Shown here piece after piece: positions 1 through 8,655 of a DNA stretch of 64,000 nt (position 1 is the stretch's first letter; the number at the start of each line of letters is the position of its first letter). The stretch covers positions 186,001 to 250,000 of IMG/VR virus record IMGVR_UViG_3300017991_005548. The stretch is one strand, 5' to 3'. The notes under the pieces are model-generated. The model saw nothing but the letters and a program-made list of their open reading frames with translations, was not told the origin of the DNA and made no database searches. Origin of the DNA: a virus. The position numbers and the translations under genes were made by a program.

Positions 1-524
1 TTTGAATATTTACTGAGGATTCTCATGCCCTCTTCCGTTTCAACTGATTGCCCATAAACAGTAACTGTTATTCTGGACTCTTCTGATAATCCACCTTGAA
101 GGTAAATCCATTCATTCGAAATACTGACAGGTTCAACAGTAATTGCTACAGCATCTGTTGGAATAACTTCTCTATCCCCAAAAAGAACATTCTCTTCATA
201 AAGAGGATCATGACCTATTGTCTTCTGTATAAAAGCTCCATCAGAAACCAACCAATTATCGATAACATCAGTTGTTAACGTAATCGTTGTCGTATCAACA
301 ATCTCTTTAATAACCGCATACTCAAATCTTTGATAATGAGGAGATGTTTCGTCATTGTAACCATAGTCAATAAGAACTATCTCTTGATTAGGATGGAAGT
401 GAAAAGAGTTCTCTACACTAAGAGTAGTATCGCCAGTTGTCGCATCTGTTGTTAACTTAGTTTTGGCGATCAATTCTTCTTTGATCAAATCAATTATAGC
501 ATCAACTACTCCAGTAATTTCCAT
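1..524 (-). CDS. Partial virion-like protein (C-terminus outside window)
   Basis: An open frame starts at an ATG at 522-524 and runs off the left edge, giving about 174 residues with no stop in view. It starts MEITGVVDAIIDLIKEE and continues as a beta-rich, Thr/Val-rich sequence with alternating hydrophobic residues, typical of head-tail joining or baseplate proteins. The start codon overlaps the TAA of the next upstream gene (TAATG), which implies translational coupling. It follows the adaptor-like gene, so a neck or tail-completion role is an inference from position only. I do not recognise the family. Confidence 0.75.
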   Translation of the reverse strand, partial: MEITGVVDAIIDLIKEELIAKTKLTTDATTGDTTLSVENSFHFHPNQEIVLIDYGYNDETSPHYQRFEYAVIKEIVDTTTITLTTDVIDNWLVSDGAFIQKTIGHDPLYEENVLFGDREVIPTDAVAITVEPVSISNEWIYLQGGLSEESRITVTVYGQSVETEEGMRILSKYS

Positions 525-739
525 TATCCAGAATATCCCGTTTTTATATCGCGATACCAATCGCCAAGTCGCAATTCCATATCACCACTTTTCTCTTTTT
601 CAATCTCTTCCATGTTTTTTCTAAGTCTAGACATTGGTTTCAAACGCCCCTGATCCAATGTATCAAAAGATCCATTGACACAAGATTTGTAAATTTCCAT
701 TTTTCTAGCATATCTAGCGAATCTGTTCTTTATCCTCAT
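524..739 (-). CDS. Small basic protein of unknown function
   Basis: A 71-residue protein rich in Arg and Lys at its N-terminus (MRIKNRFARYARKMEIYKS), with an acidic patch (MEEIEKEKSG) in the middle. It overlaps the preceding adaptor-like gene by four bases (ATGA) and has GGGAG upstream, and its stop overlaps the next start (TAATG). This tight packing supports a real gene. No family is recognised. It may be a small neck component or assembly factor because it sits inside the connector cluster. Confidence 0.7.
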   Translation of the reverse strand: MRIKNRFARYARKMEIYKSCVNGSFDTLDQGRLKPMSRLRKNMEEIEKEKSGDMELRLGDWYRDIKTGYSG

Positions 740-1434
740 GGAGACTCCCTTCCAAATTGAATATCATCAGTAGGTGTTTTGTAAGAATCAAATAAACTAT
801 GTCTTGCGAATCTCTTGCCAACATGTTCTTGACCCATCAAGATCACATTTCCAGTAATAATACTGTCCATAGAAAACATAGCAAGCTTTCTTTGCTCTGT
901 TCCGTACTGAGAGACATCTGGAGACTGTTCTGCGGCAAATAGGCGGTCATACGCATACGATACGGCCAATCTAGCTGTAACCAAAGGAATAGGATCTGGA
1001 TATTCCAATATGCTGATTAAACTATCAGCGTCATAACTGGAAGTAACTGAGTTCAGAATCAATTGATCTAAATTAGGAATTGATTCAATAACCGCTTCTT
1101 CATAATCACATTCACTTTGAAGTCTAACTAACTGACCTTTGGCGAATGGCCCAGTATCATGAACTGAAACTTTTACATTTGTTCCAGAAGAAACATTATT
1201 GAGGATCTCTGTTTCATGGATTTTGATTCGCCTCAATGGACATACATATATTGGGCGAAGTCTTGCGTCAACTTCCTGTTGGGCAAACTTAATGAATTCG
1301 CAAATCTGATCTGGAGTAAATTTACTCCTATTTGTATTATCACATTTGCCAGGAACAGGAGTTCCTATGTTTCTGTCGCCAACTGTAACATTCTCAGGTA
1401 GTAATGTGATGGCATTTTGAACTGTACAATACAT
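736..1434 (-). CDS. Probable head-tail connector / adaptor protein
   Basis: A 232-residue protein. An N-terminal helical part (about residues 35-60, FTPDQICEFIKFAQQEVDAR) is followed by a beta-rich stretch and then another helical part (about 150-185). Helices flanking an insertion are the usual layout of gp6/gp15-type head-completion adaptors, which bind the portal ring and make the channel to the tail. The assignment rests on this layout and on the neighbouring structural genes, not on a diagnostic motif. The start has GGAGTGAAGT just upstream and lies right after an intrinsic terminator. The stop overlaps the next gene. Confidence 0.5.
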   Translation of the reverse strand: MYCTVQNAITLLPENVTVGDRNIGTPVPGKCDNTNRSKFTPDQICEFIKFAQQEVDARLRPIYVCPLRRIKIHETEILNNVSSGTNVKVSVHDTGPFAKGQLVRLQSECDYEEAVIESIPNLDQLILNSVTSSYDADSLISILEYPDPIPLVTARLAVSYAYDRLFAAEQSPDVSQYGTEQRKLAMFSMDSIITGNVILMGQEHVGKRFARHSLFDSYKTPTDDIQFGRESP

Positions 1435-1444
1435 ACTTCACTCC

Positions 1445-1490
1445 AAAAAAAAGCACTCTTGTTATTTATTTCAATAACAGGAGTGCTTTT
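1445..1490 (-). terminator. Intrinsic terminator
   Basis: A perfect-looking stem (AAAGCACTC with GAGTGCTTT, extended by TTGTTATT/AATAACAG) is followed on the minus strand by a run of eight T. It lies after the small gene at 1515-1730 and ends the actin-like operon before the connector gene. Confidence 0.85.
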
Positions 1491-1514
1491 CCCTATGGAG
1501 CTAGGTCTATAGTT

Positions 1515-1730
1515 TTATAGATCGTACAGATAATCCCCGATATTTATGAACTCAAAAGCTACATCATTTACTCTGTTCACTTTATCGGTTGTTTCTGAAT
1601 TCCTTTCACTACATTCACAAATTCCATCATACCAAGGAAAAGTACATTGCGTACATAATCCATTCGCTTTTGCCCAAGCGATATGATCTTTAAGATACTT
1701 TCGTTTCTCTTTCCGTTCTTGTTTAGTCAT
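1515..1730 (-). CDS. Small cysteine-rich protein
   Basis: A 71-residue protein with a basic N-terminus (MTKQERKEKRKYLKDH) and a CTQC...CEC cysteine cluster (residues about 26-40), likely a single structural zinc site. Its start overlaps the stop of the actin-like gene (TAATG), with no separate ribosome binding site, so expression is probably coupled to that gene. An intrinsic terminator follows 25 bases after its stop. The family is unknown; a partner of the actin-like protein is possible from the operon context only. Confidence 0.7.
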   Translation of the reverse strand: MTKQERKEKRKYLKDHIAWAKANGLCTQCTFPWYDGICECSERNSETTDKVNRVNDVAFEFINIGDYLYDL

Positions 1731-2818
1731 TATTTGTTTTTCTTTTGGAAATCTGCTTGCGCTCTAATGCAAGAACCCTGAGAAACAGAATAAAATGGAC
1801 TTTTGGAATGCCTTACTTGCCAGACATCAAATGGAAACTCAGAATCGTCCAAGCATTCCTTAAACATCTTACAATATCCCTTAGGCATCGAAGTCCCCCC
1901 AGAAATTACAATTTCAATTTCACCATCAATCTCTGCGTCTTTGGACCTAAATTCCTGAGACATATGATGGATAATACGATTGATTGTCTCTTGGTAGTAA
2001 ATTCTTAAAGCCGCGAGAACTCTATCACTCATATCAAATGATCCAAGATCAAGTTTCTTTTCTTTTTGCTTCAGAACTTTACTTGGAGCTACTCCTGTTA
2101 CTTTTGACGCTTGTTCGTCAATATAATCTCCACTCTTCGTAATTGAGAATGTGTTTAGACTCATTCCTTTCAAGCAAAGAGCAACATTTGTCATTCCACC
2201 TCCGCAACTAATTGCAACGCCAGTCAAAGGCATTTCACCGTCATCAGTTTTAGCAATAGGAGCGCAGTCATAGGCAACGGCCATACCTTCATTTACAGGT
2301 TTGGCATCATATCCCATTTGATCAAAGAAACTTTTAAGAACCATTTCGTGGAATCTGTTGTCCATATCTCGATCAAGAGGATTGGCAGGAACTGAGAACC
2401 TAAGTGGTTCGTTATCTACAATTGGTTCTCCAACAACAGCTTTGATAATGTAGAACAACAACTCAGAGGATTCTTTAAGATTTGGATTAAGAATACCATC
2501 TTTCATTGGTCGAACAACTTCACCTTTACCAATTGCATTTACAAGTCTCAAAGCGTCTTCGCCAACGATATAATATTTCTTTCCGACTTTTACATAAAGA
2601 TAGTCACTTCTATCCAAAAGATCGACAGCTTCTTCTGAAACGTCCAGTGGATAAAGCATATCTCTATGGAATCTGTTGACAAAAGTTCCATCTTCGGTTT
2701 GTCTTGCTACAACGATGTTGCTTGTTCCAACATCAACACCTACTCCAGGCTTGTACTTCTTTTTACCAGCCTTTTTCTCAACGGGAGTCTCATCTACATC
2801 AAGTATATCATCGCTCAT
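1730..2818 (-). CDS. Actin-like ATPase (ParM/MreB/Hsp70 superfamily)
   Basis: A 362-residue protein of normal length for a bacterial actin. Three superfamily motifs are visible: phosphate 1 (GVDVGTSNIVVA, about residues 27-38), phosphate 2 (ISCGGGMTNVAL, about 200-211) and the adenosine motif (EIVISGGTSMPKGY, about 305). Such proteins form ATP-driven filaments that move or position plasmids, phage DNA or replication centres in the cytoplasm. The start has GGAGG seven bases upstream. The disordered protein just upstream (2821-3159) and the small Cys protein downstream are candidate filament adaptors. The N-terminal 20 residues are charged and precede the core. Whether it is ParM-like or MreB-like cannot be decided by eye. 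Confidence 0.85.
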   Translation of the reverse strand: MSDDILDVDETPVEKKAGKKKYKPGVGVDVGTSNIVVARQTEDGTFVNRFHRDMLYPLDVSEEAVDLLDRSDYLYVKVGKKYYIVGEDALRLVNAIGKGEVVRPMKDGILNPNLKESSELLFYIIKAVVGEPIVDNEPLRFSVPANPLDRDMDNRFHEMVLKSFFDQMGYDAKPVNEGMAVAYDCAPIAKTDDGEMPLTGVAISCGGGMTNVALCLKGMSLNTFSITKSGDYIDEQASKVTGVAPSKVLKQKEKKLDLGSFDMSDRVLAALRIYYQETINRIIHHMSQEFRSKDAEIDGEIEIVISGGTSMPKGYCKMFKECLDDSEFPFDVWQVRHSKSPFYSVSQGSCIRAQADFQKKNK

Positions 2819-2820
2819 TT

Positions 2821-3159
2821 TTAGTCCTCCAGATCAGTTAGTAAATCGATTGTATTGTTAGTCTGATCATTATCTTTCTTTGTTTCTTTGACTCCACCCA
2901 AATCATCAAAGTTAGATGATTTATCACCTCTTTGTATCGTCATTGTTTTTGCCAATTGGTCCATTGAGGAAGTGTCATCAAATTCATCTTCTTCTTTGGA
3001 AGAATCCTTATATATTATACCAGAATTCTTGGGTAAATCTATACCTTGGGACACTTTATTTGCTATTAAATTAGCCAAAGCTTCGAGGTCAACATTATTG
3101 CCCTGTTGATCTTCTTTTGGCAGTTCCGCTGGTTTAGACCTTTTTCTATAATCAGCCAT
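2821..3159 (-). CDS. Disordered acidic protein next to the actin-like gene
   Basis: A 112-residue, low-complexity, Asp/Glu/Ser-rich protein with no recognised domain, except one probable short helix (VDLEALANLIANKVSQGI). I chose the start at 3159 because its ATG overlaps the TAA of the upstream zinc-ribbon gene, the coupling pattern used repeatedly in this window; an upstream in-frame start at 3210 is possible. It lies two bases before the actin-like gene. Short disordered proteins encoded with phage or plasmid actins often act as filament adaptors, but that role is only inferred. Confidence 0.65.
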   Translation of the reverse strand: MADYRKRSKPAELPKEDQQGNNVDLEALANLIANKVSQGIDLPKNSGIIYKDSSKEEDEFDDTSSMDQLAKTMTIQRGDKSSNFDDLGGVKETKKDNDQTNNTIDLLTDLED

Positions 3160-3362
3160 TAGAATATCTTTGTTTGTGGTAGTGGGGATTGTTTCTGTTT
3201 TTTCTGCCAACCACCAAAATCAAAAATATTTAGGTGATTGCATTTCTTGTTTCTACACTGGAACGAAAGTGTTTTTTGTTTAAAATCAAATTCTAGGCAA
3301 AGGTCATCATCTTTTTGCATAAAAAGATTTGTACAAGCTTCGCATCTACAAGCAATTTGCAT
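3159..3362 (-). CDS. Small zinc-ribbon protein
   Basis: A 67-residue protein with two cysteine pairs (CRCEAC near the N-terminus and CRNKKC near residue 36-41), which would form a treble-clef or zinc-ribbon fold. The start at 3362 follows a GGAG ribosome binding site. The in-frame ATG 30 bases upstream lies within the promoter-like box, so it is probably not used. Function is unknown; it opens the operon leading to the actin-like ATPase. Confidence 0.7.
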   Translation of the reverse strand: MQIACRCEACTNLFMQKDDDLCLEFDFKQKTLSFQCRNKKCNHLNIFDFGGWQKKQKQSPLPQTKIF

Positions 3363-3364
3363 AA

Positions 3365-3390
3365 GGCATCTCCTTTTGGAGATATTATAC
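3365..3390 (-). promoter_or_regulatory. GTATAATA box with ribosome-site hairpin
   Basis: On the minus strand a GTATAATA box (3383-3390) is followed at once by ATCTCC-AAAA-GGAGAT, a six-base-pair hairpin whose right arm is the Shine-Dalgarno sequence of the zinc-ribbon gene. The box matches those found after terminators elsewhere in the window. The hairpin could hide the ribosome site in the untranslated state. Confidence 0.5.
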
Positions 3391-3395
3391 AAATT

Positions 3396-6300
3396 TTACC
3401 AAGCCCCTTCGATACCAACATTCTCTTCTTCAGATGGTGTTTGATTTTCAGATGGTGTTTGATTTTCAGATGGTGTTTGATTTTCAGATGGTGTTTGATT
3501 TTGAGGGGGAGGTTGCTGTTGTTGTGGGTTCCAATAGTGATCATTAAGATATTTTTCAACAATATTGACCGATCTTTCTAATGTTTCAATCGATCCTTGA
3601 TTAAATGTAGAAGGATCTTTGCCCAAATAACTCTTTAACACATTCATATGAGATTTAAAATTCCCACTTTCCCCTGCTGAAATCTTTTTTAAGTTAAAAA
3701 TATGTCGATTTCCCTGAGCTTGATTTCCCTGAGCTTGGGTCAATGTTTTTAATAAAGCAACATATTCTTTTAAATCGTTAAATGATTCTTGAGTTACTTC
3801 ATTTATACGATTTGGATCTCCCAATATATCAACAACTTGTTGGGCAGATTGTCTTCGTGCAATTAGCTCATTATTTCCAGCCATTTGATTAGATCGTTGC
3901 TGTTGTTGTTGTTTAAATTCATTTAATTTAGCAATCACACCATTTCTGAAGTAATCTAGATTATTCTGGAATTCCTGAGAATTTACATCACCAAATATGT
4001 TGAGATTTTCTTGTACGATAGCATCCCCAAGAGTAAAATCGTTAGTCATATAATCTATCGCATCATCTGCACTATAACGTGGCATTACTTTTATATCTGT
4101 CGTAAACTCATTAAAAGATCTCATTATTAAATGATCTAAATTCTCGTCAATTATTCGTATAGGTGGCTGTTCTTCAGCAGTCTGCTCTTCAGCAGTCTGC
4201 TCTTCAGCAGTTTCTGCACCTTCTGTCACAACAGTAGCTCCATTATTGATCGCGGTAAAATATGAAAATAGCTTCTGAATTTCATTAAGGTCAAGATTCT
4301 GATAGCTACCCATTTTCTTAATAAGATTCTGCAACTCTGTAGTCAATTCTACTGTCTGACCGTTTTCAGCGGCCTCAACAATTCTTCTAATGGCACTGGC
4401 CGTTTGTTGGTTTGTTAATTTTTCACTGAGTTTATTTAAATAAGAAAGGACATAGCTTGCCTGCTGTTGATCAACACTCATCGTTGGGTTCTCTTCCAAC
4501 GTTTCAAGTAGTCTTGTACAATTTGCTTGTTGAGCTAGGGTAACATTTTCTGAAAGAACTTCAGCAGGAATACCACTTTCTTCTGGTTCAGTCTCAGATT
4601 CTGGTTCAGGTTCTGTCTCAACTGACTCAGGAATAGTATCTAAGAATCTCAAAATAGCATCTGCTTGAGACTTGGTGATCTTTGTAAATTCCCCTCTTAT
4701 GAAATCATCTAACCCTGCTACAGTTGAATCAGGAGTGTCTACTGGAGTTGTGCCAGTTGATCCAGATTCTTCTCCTCCCTCAGGAGCGGTAGGAGCAGTA
4801 GGAGTTGTGCCAGTAGATTCATTTCCTCCTGTTCCAGGAGTTGTGCCAGTAATCTCAGGAGCCGCAATTTTCTCTAACATTTCATTTGAAGACGCAACAT
4901 TAGGCATTATTCTTGTACCAGTAGGAGTAGATATTTGTTCAGGAGCCGCAGTGCCTCCAGGCAATGCGACTGGCATATCTGCTCCATCAACAGGTTCCGC
5001 TATAGGTATCGGATTATCAATAGTGTGTTTGATTTGTCCAAGGATCTTCTTGCAAAGCTCAATATTGGCCGCATTCATTCCTGTAACATTTGCACGATTG
5101 TTTTCCAAATCTGTCAATGCCGCTCTTATAGATGTTTCATCTGAACCGATTAGTTGTGCGATGTAATTCATGGTATTCTGGTCAGATCCAGACTCTTCTT
5201 CAACTTCTTCAGTACCTTCGGTTTCTTCAGCGCCTTCAGCACCTTCGGTTTCTTCTCTTTCCCCGCCAAATGTTTCCGCAAAATTCTCTCCCATCAATTC
5301 TTTGGTAAAATTGGTATTGAGAATCTTCTGAGCACTTGCTAACATAGCGTCTGCTTGTTGTTTTAGCTCTTGGATCTTTAATTCATATTCTTCGCCACCA
5401 TCTCTTCCATGCCATTCTCCTTCAAGGATACCTGCATCTCTAACATATCTACCAAAGAAATCAACAAGATTTTCCCAAGATCGTTTCAACCAATCAAGGT
5501 CTTCTGTGAATTGTTGATCAACATCCTCTTTATGCCATTGTTCGCCCTTCTGTTCACCTGGATCAACCAGTTGATAACCTTCTGGGACACCCTGCTTCCC
5601 TGTCAAGTTATCCCATGCCCCTCTAAGACGATCTCCGAGGCCCTGTGCGGTTCGAACGAACACTCTCGACTCTTGATTCAACTTAGCATGTCTAAGCAGA
5701 ATATTAATCTCCTTAGCGTCATAATAGGCTTGAGGATTGTTGTCTCTTAGATTCTTAGCATATGAAATGAGTTTCTCAGGTAAAAGTCCATAACCTTCAA
5801 GATTGGAAGAAAGACGAATTATGTCTTTTATATAAGCACTAGAAGGGACGAGGCTCTGCATGCCACCCATATTGGCCATGTATGCTTCAGCACTATTTAA
5901 TGTTTGCTCATAAATTACCCGAGCGGCATCGGCATTCTGATTCAACTGTTGAGCATTATTTTGAATTTCTTCTGTCTGAGTCATCAAAGTATTAACAATA
6001 TTTTGGAAGATTACTCTGTGCTGTTCTGTCATCATCTGAGCTTGAGGATATCTTTTCATGAAATCTGTTAATGTTTGGTCAACATTCAATGAGAAATCAT
6101 TCAAGCCTGTTTGCATTTCTTCCAATGCGTTATAAATATCTGTATTTTCTTGAATTGCCGCATCAATTTCACTAGATGGATCTGGCAAATTGGGCTGTTG
6201 AGCTATTTTTTTAATTTTCATATTTTTGTTCGCCTTCTTCCACTTTAAATTCTTGTATCTTGGCGGCAACTTGGTTTTAGCCTTATATCTTGCCTTAAAC

Positions 6301-6542
6301 TCTTCGTCTTTAACGCCATAATGGTCAATCAATTCCATAATCCGTCCAATCTCTGCACAAAGTAATTGAACTTCTCTTGGATTTGTATAAACCTTTGTTA
6401 ACTCTTCAGATGAAGGAAGTTGTCTAATTCTCTCATTAATGGTATCAAGTGCGTCCGTTTCAACAAAAGCCAATCCAGACATCTTCAGTCCATGAATAAT
6501 GGACATCATATCTTGTAAATCGATGTTTTGAATTGGCTCCAT
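3396..6542 (-). CDS. Large low-complexity virion-like protein with internal maturation motif
   Basis: A 1048-residue protein. The first 107 residues are helical. They end in KNMKIKKIAQQPNLP (residues 107-120), which is an internal copy of the MKIIKxA peptide found at the start of many other proteins here. The rest is coiled-coil-rich (about 130-330), then Glu/Thr/Pro-rich low complexity (TEGAEGAEETEGTEE, TEPEPESETEPEE), then helical, and it ends in four perfect SENQTP repeats plus a short acidic tail. A GGAG site precedes the start. Size, low complexity and position suggest an internal head or structural protein. I do not recognise the family. Confidence 0.75.
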   Translation of the reverse strand: MEPIQNIDLQDMMSIIHGLKMSGLAFVETDALDTINERIRQLPSSEELTKVYTNPREVQLLCAEIGRIMELIDHYGVKDEEFKARYKAKTKLPPRYKNLKWKKANKNMKIKKIAQQPNLPDPSSEIDAAIQENTDIYNALEEMQTGLNDFSLNVDQTLTDFMKRYPQAQMMTEQHRVIFQNIVNTLMTQTEEIQNNAQQLNQNADAARVIYEQTLNSAEAYMANMGGMQSLVPSSAYIKDIIRLSSNLEGYGLLPEKLISYAKNLRDNNPQAYYDAKEINILLRHAKLNQESRVFVRTAQGLGDRLRGAWDNLTGKQGVPEGYQLVDPGEQKGEQWHKEDVDQQFTEDLDWLKRSWENLVDFFGRYVRDAGILEGEWHGRDGGEEYELKIQELKQQADAMLASAQKILNTNFTKELMGENFAETFGGEREETEGAEGAEETEGTEEVEEESGSDQNTMNYIAQLIGSDETSIRAALTDLENNRANVTGMNAANIELCKKILGQIKHTIDNPIPIAEPVDGADMPVALPGGTAAPEQISTPTGTRIMPNVASSNEMLEKIAAPEITGTTPGTGGNESTGTTPTAPTAPEGGEESGSTGTTPVDTPDSTVAGLDDFIRGEFTKITKSQADAILRFLDTIPESVETEPEPESETEPEESGIPAEVLSENVTLAQQANCTRLLETLEENPTMSVDQQQASYVLSYLNKLSEKLTNQQTASAIRRIVEAAENGQTVELTTELQNLIKKMGSYQNLDLNEIQKLFSYFTAINNGATVVTEGAETAEEQTAEEQTAEEQPPIRIIDENLDHLIMRSFNEFTTDIKVMPRYSADDAIDYMTNDFTLGDAIVQENLNIFGDVNSQEFQNNLDYFRNGVIAKLNEFKQQQQQRSNQMAGNNELIARRQSAQQVVDILGDPNRINEVTQESFNDLKEYVALLKTLTQAQGNQAQGNRHIFNLKKISAGESGNFKSHMNVLKSYLGKDPSTFNQGSIETLERSVNIVEKYLNDHYWNPQQQQPPPQNQTPSENQTPSENQTPSENQTPSEEENVGIEGAW
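3431..3502 (-). repeat. Four tandem 18-bp repeats (SENQTP)
   Basis: Four identical 18-base units encode SENQTP near the C-terminus of the 1048-residue protein. The units are identical at DNA level, so the expansion is recent or actively homogenised. A second short array (15-base units, EQTAE) is present in the same gene near 4165-4210. Confidence 0.9.
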
Positions 6543-6555
6543 CTCAATTCTCCTT

Positions 6556-6945
6556 TTATGGAAGTCTTGGGATCGAAGGAACGTTTACCATGCGAATTTT
6601 GCCAACTGAAGCGGCTTGAGGTCTGTCACTTACAATCTCTTCAATTGGTTCTTCATCTAACTCTTCGTCGTCTTCCACAACTTCGTCTTCAATAGCTTCT
6701 AACTGTCTTTTGGACTTAATACCGTCTGCGGCCATTGCCAAAAGGACTTCTGCCATTTCATCAAGTTTGTCATAGAATACTTCTAGTTGTTGTTTTCTAT
6801 CAGCCAAATCCTGAGCATCGATACAAGTCTGAACTTTGTCTTGGAAATCTCCCAACTCTTTCATAAGAGTCAAGACAGCGCTAGTACCCGCACCTTTTTT
6901 CTTCTTGCTTTCAGATCCAGCGATTGTGATAATATTACTGTTCAT
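6556..6945 (-). CDS. Small helical protein, acidic tail
   Basis: A 129-residue protein. A helical middle (about residues 25-85) is followed by a strongly acidic stretch (EDEVVEDDEELDEEPIEE) and a basic/proline tail (GKIRMVNVPSIPRLP). I chose the start at 6945 because GGAGAATAAT lies directly before it; an in-frame ATG four codons upstream has no such site. It precedes the 1048-residue gene by 13 bases, so the two are probably co-expressed. A scaffold- or chaperone-like role would fit the composition but is not shown. Confidence 0.7.
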   Translation of the reverse strand: MNSNIITIAGSESKKKKGAGTSAVLTLMKELGDFQDKVQTCIDAQDLADRKQQLEVFYDKLDEMAEVLLAMAADGIKSKRQLEAIEDEVVEDDEELDEEPIEEIVSDRPQAASVGKIRMVNVPSIPRLP

Positions 6946-7004
6946 ATTATTCTCCATACTAAATAATCATTTAGATTTTTTCTCAAAAATGCAAAGCCAT
7001 CCCT

Positions 7005-7154
7005 TCAAATTTCGATGAACTCTCCACAATTCTGACAGATTATAACGACATAACTGTCTTCGTCATCAGAGACTTCGTCATCAGAGACTTCCTCTCTAAC
7101 AACTTCTCTTCCACAATATGGGCATCCGTCTTTTACCCAGTTATCATCTTCCAT
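7005..7154 (-). CDS. 49-residue zinc-ribbon protein
   Basis: A small gene that overlaps the stop of 7154-8653 (TAATG). It encodes MEDDNWVKDGCPYCGRE, then a direct repeat VSDDEVSDDE, then SYVVIICQNCGEFIEI and a TGA. The CPYCG and CQNCG knuckles make a classic zinc ribbon. The 12-base repeat in the spacer is visible in the DNA (gtcatcagagacttc twice). Function unknown; transcription- or translation-linked zinc ribbons are common in large phages. Confidence 0.75.
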   Translation of the reverse strand: MEDDNWVKDGCPYCGREVVREEVSDDEVSDDEDSYVVIICQNCGEFIEI

Positions 7155-8653
7155 TAGTTACCACTCTTATAGAGGTATCTAAACCACCTACTCCTACCTC
7201 CAGGTAATGTGTATTCAGGAGTAACTGCAATAGCAATCCCTGGCAATCTCTTGGACTTCACATTCTCTGCAAACTTCTCCCAAGTATCTTTATAATCAGC
7301 ATAAAGATCTTTGAAAGTTTGTTGAGCCGCTCTGGCGGCTTCTTCAGAGTTAATGTTGTCTGGACCACCAAAAATCAACATAACTTCTTGGAAATTCAAT
7401 CCAAAAACGAGTCGTCTTAATGCAAGTATAGCCGCCCACAACAAGATTCCAGCATCCCACTCTAATGGAGCTTGCTCTAAATTAGCATAATTCTGACTAG
7501 CAGGAGGAACGCTGTTCATCATCTGCAATCCAAATTTAAGGAACGACAATAGTTCTTCCTCACTAAAATATGCCATACTGTAGCAAACGTTAATATAGTC
7601 CTCTGGGGCCATTAGACGATCAAGATAAATCTTCCCTTTATAGTCAGCATGCCAACCATCATCCACAATTCTCGTATTATTCAAACGAACAATTGGTCTA
7701 GGATCTTGATTCCAGTTACGATTCATATTGTAAATACCAAAATCAAAGATGGTTGAGAACTTACTTGTCTTTTTGGTTACATCTGTAAAATTAATCGATT
7801 GAGAACCACATCCTTCAACTAAAGTCAGTTTGCCAGAAGATTGTGGGTCTCCTGTTCCTACAGTTGTTAGGATACTCGTTGGGACATAAGTTTGATCAGA
7901 ATCATGATGAAGTCCCTGAGATGTTGAGGATGAAGTTGTTGTTGAGCTTGAGTCTAAACTAGAAGAACTACTAGATGTACTTGTGCTACTAGAACCGCTG
8001 GAATTACTTTGAGAGTTTGAGCTACTGGAATCGATGCTTGAAGAACTACTAGAGTCAGTTGACGAAGAAGATTCATTATATAAATCCTGGTGAACGGTAT
8101 ACTTTTGTCCATTGTGGAAGTATATATCTCCAGCCTGAGCATGATAGTTATTGCCATCCAACTCAAAATAATAGAAATGCTTTCTTCTTTTTTGCTGATT
8201 CTCTTGACGGATTCTTCTGCCTTGTTCCCAATAAACAGGAATGTGTTGGGCTTCATATATGAAGTCATTGTTCAGATCTAATAACAACTGCCTAGCTCTG
8301 TTTGATGTCTTAATCGAAAGCCCTTTGCTTAAAAAGTTGATATAAGAATTCAAAGAGAAAACACTAAATACATTTGTAATTTCTTGTACGCTGTCGTTCC
8401 CACTCCATTGAAAAGTCCATTTGTCATAATACTCTCCTAATGGGAGGTTTGCAGGAACATACCAGTCTACATAGTAAATACCTGTTGCCTCTAATTGAGC
8501 AGAAGCAACATCAAGTACTGTAACACCATCAGTGTCGATAATTTCTACCATTGGTTGCCCAGATGGGTTGGCCAAAAGCCCATCGCTAATAAAGCGGGTA
8601 TGCAACCTGACAATCTCATTCTGTAGTGCATTAGTTCTTGACTGAACGGACAT
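7154..8653 (-). CDS. Virion-like protein with poly-serine linker
   Basis: A 499-residue protein in three parts. The N-terminal part (1-110) looks Ig-like or beta-sandwich (VEIIDTDGVTVLDVAS, PLGEYYDKWTFQW). A middle part carries a YYFELDG.YHAQAGDIYFHNGQKYTV strand pattern and then a linker of about 60 residues that is mostly Ser with some Thr and Asp (about 195-255). The C-terminal half (about 255-499) is mixed, with a helical stretch near 380-440. The domain style and neighbours suggest a neck, baseplate or capsid-surface protein. The Ser/Thr linker would be a natural O-glycosylation target, and a glycosyltransferase gene lies 4 kb away. Family not recognised. Confidence 0.75.
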   Translation of the reverse strand: MSVQSRTNALQNEIVRLHTRFISDGLLANPSGQPMVEIIDTDGVTVLDVASAQLEATGIYYVDWYVPANLPLGEYYDKWTFQWSGNDSVQEITNVFSVFSLNSYINFLSKGLSIKTSNRARQLLLDLNNDFIYEAQHIPVYWEQGRRIRQENQQKRRKHFYYFELDGNNYHAQAGDIYFHNGQKYTVHQDLYNESSSSTDSSSSSSIDSSSSNSQSNSSGSSSTSTSSSSSSLDSSSTTTSSSTSQGLHHDSDQTYVPTSILTTVGTGDPQSSGKLTLVEGCGSQSINFTDVTKKTSKFSTIFDFGIYNMNRNWNQDPRPIVRLNNTRIVDDGWHADYKGKIYLDRLMAPEDYINVCYSMAYFSEEELLSFLKFGLQMMNSVPPASQNYANLEQAPLEWDAGILLWAAILALRRLVFGLNFQEVMLIFGGPDNINSEEAARAAQQTFKDLYADYKDTWEKFAENVKSKRLPGIAIAVTPEYTLPGGRSRWFRYLYKSGN

Positions 8654-8655
8654 AC

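Noticed and set aside
3431-3502. CRISPR array or other spacer array
   Set aside because: The tandem units (here and at 20011-20082) have no spacers, are in frame and encode peptide repeats.
4672-5166. Opposite-strand open frames such as this one, and the similar ones throughout
   Set aside because: They lie antisense to clear genes, lack ribosome sites and mirror the low-complexity composition of the true strand.
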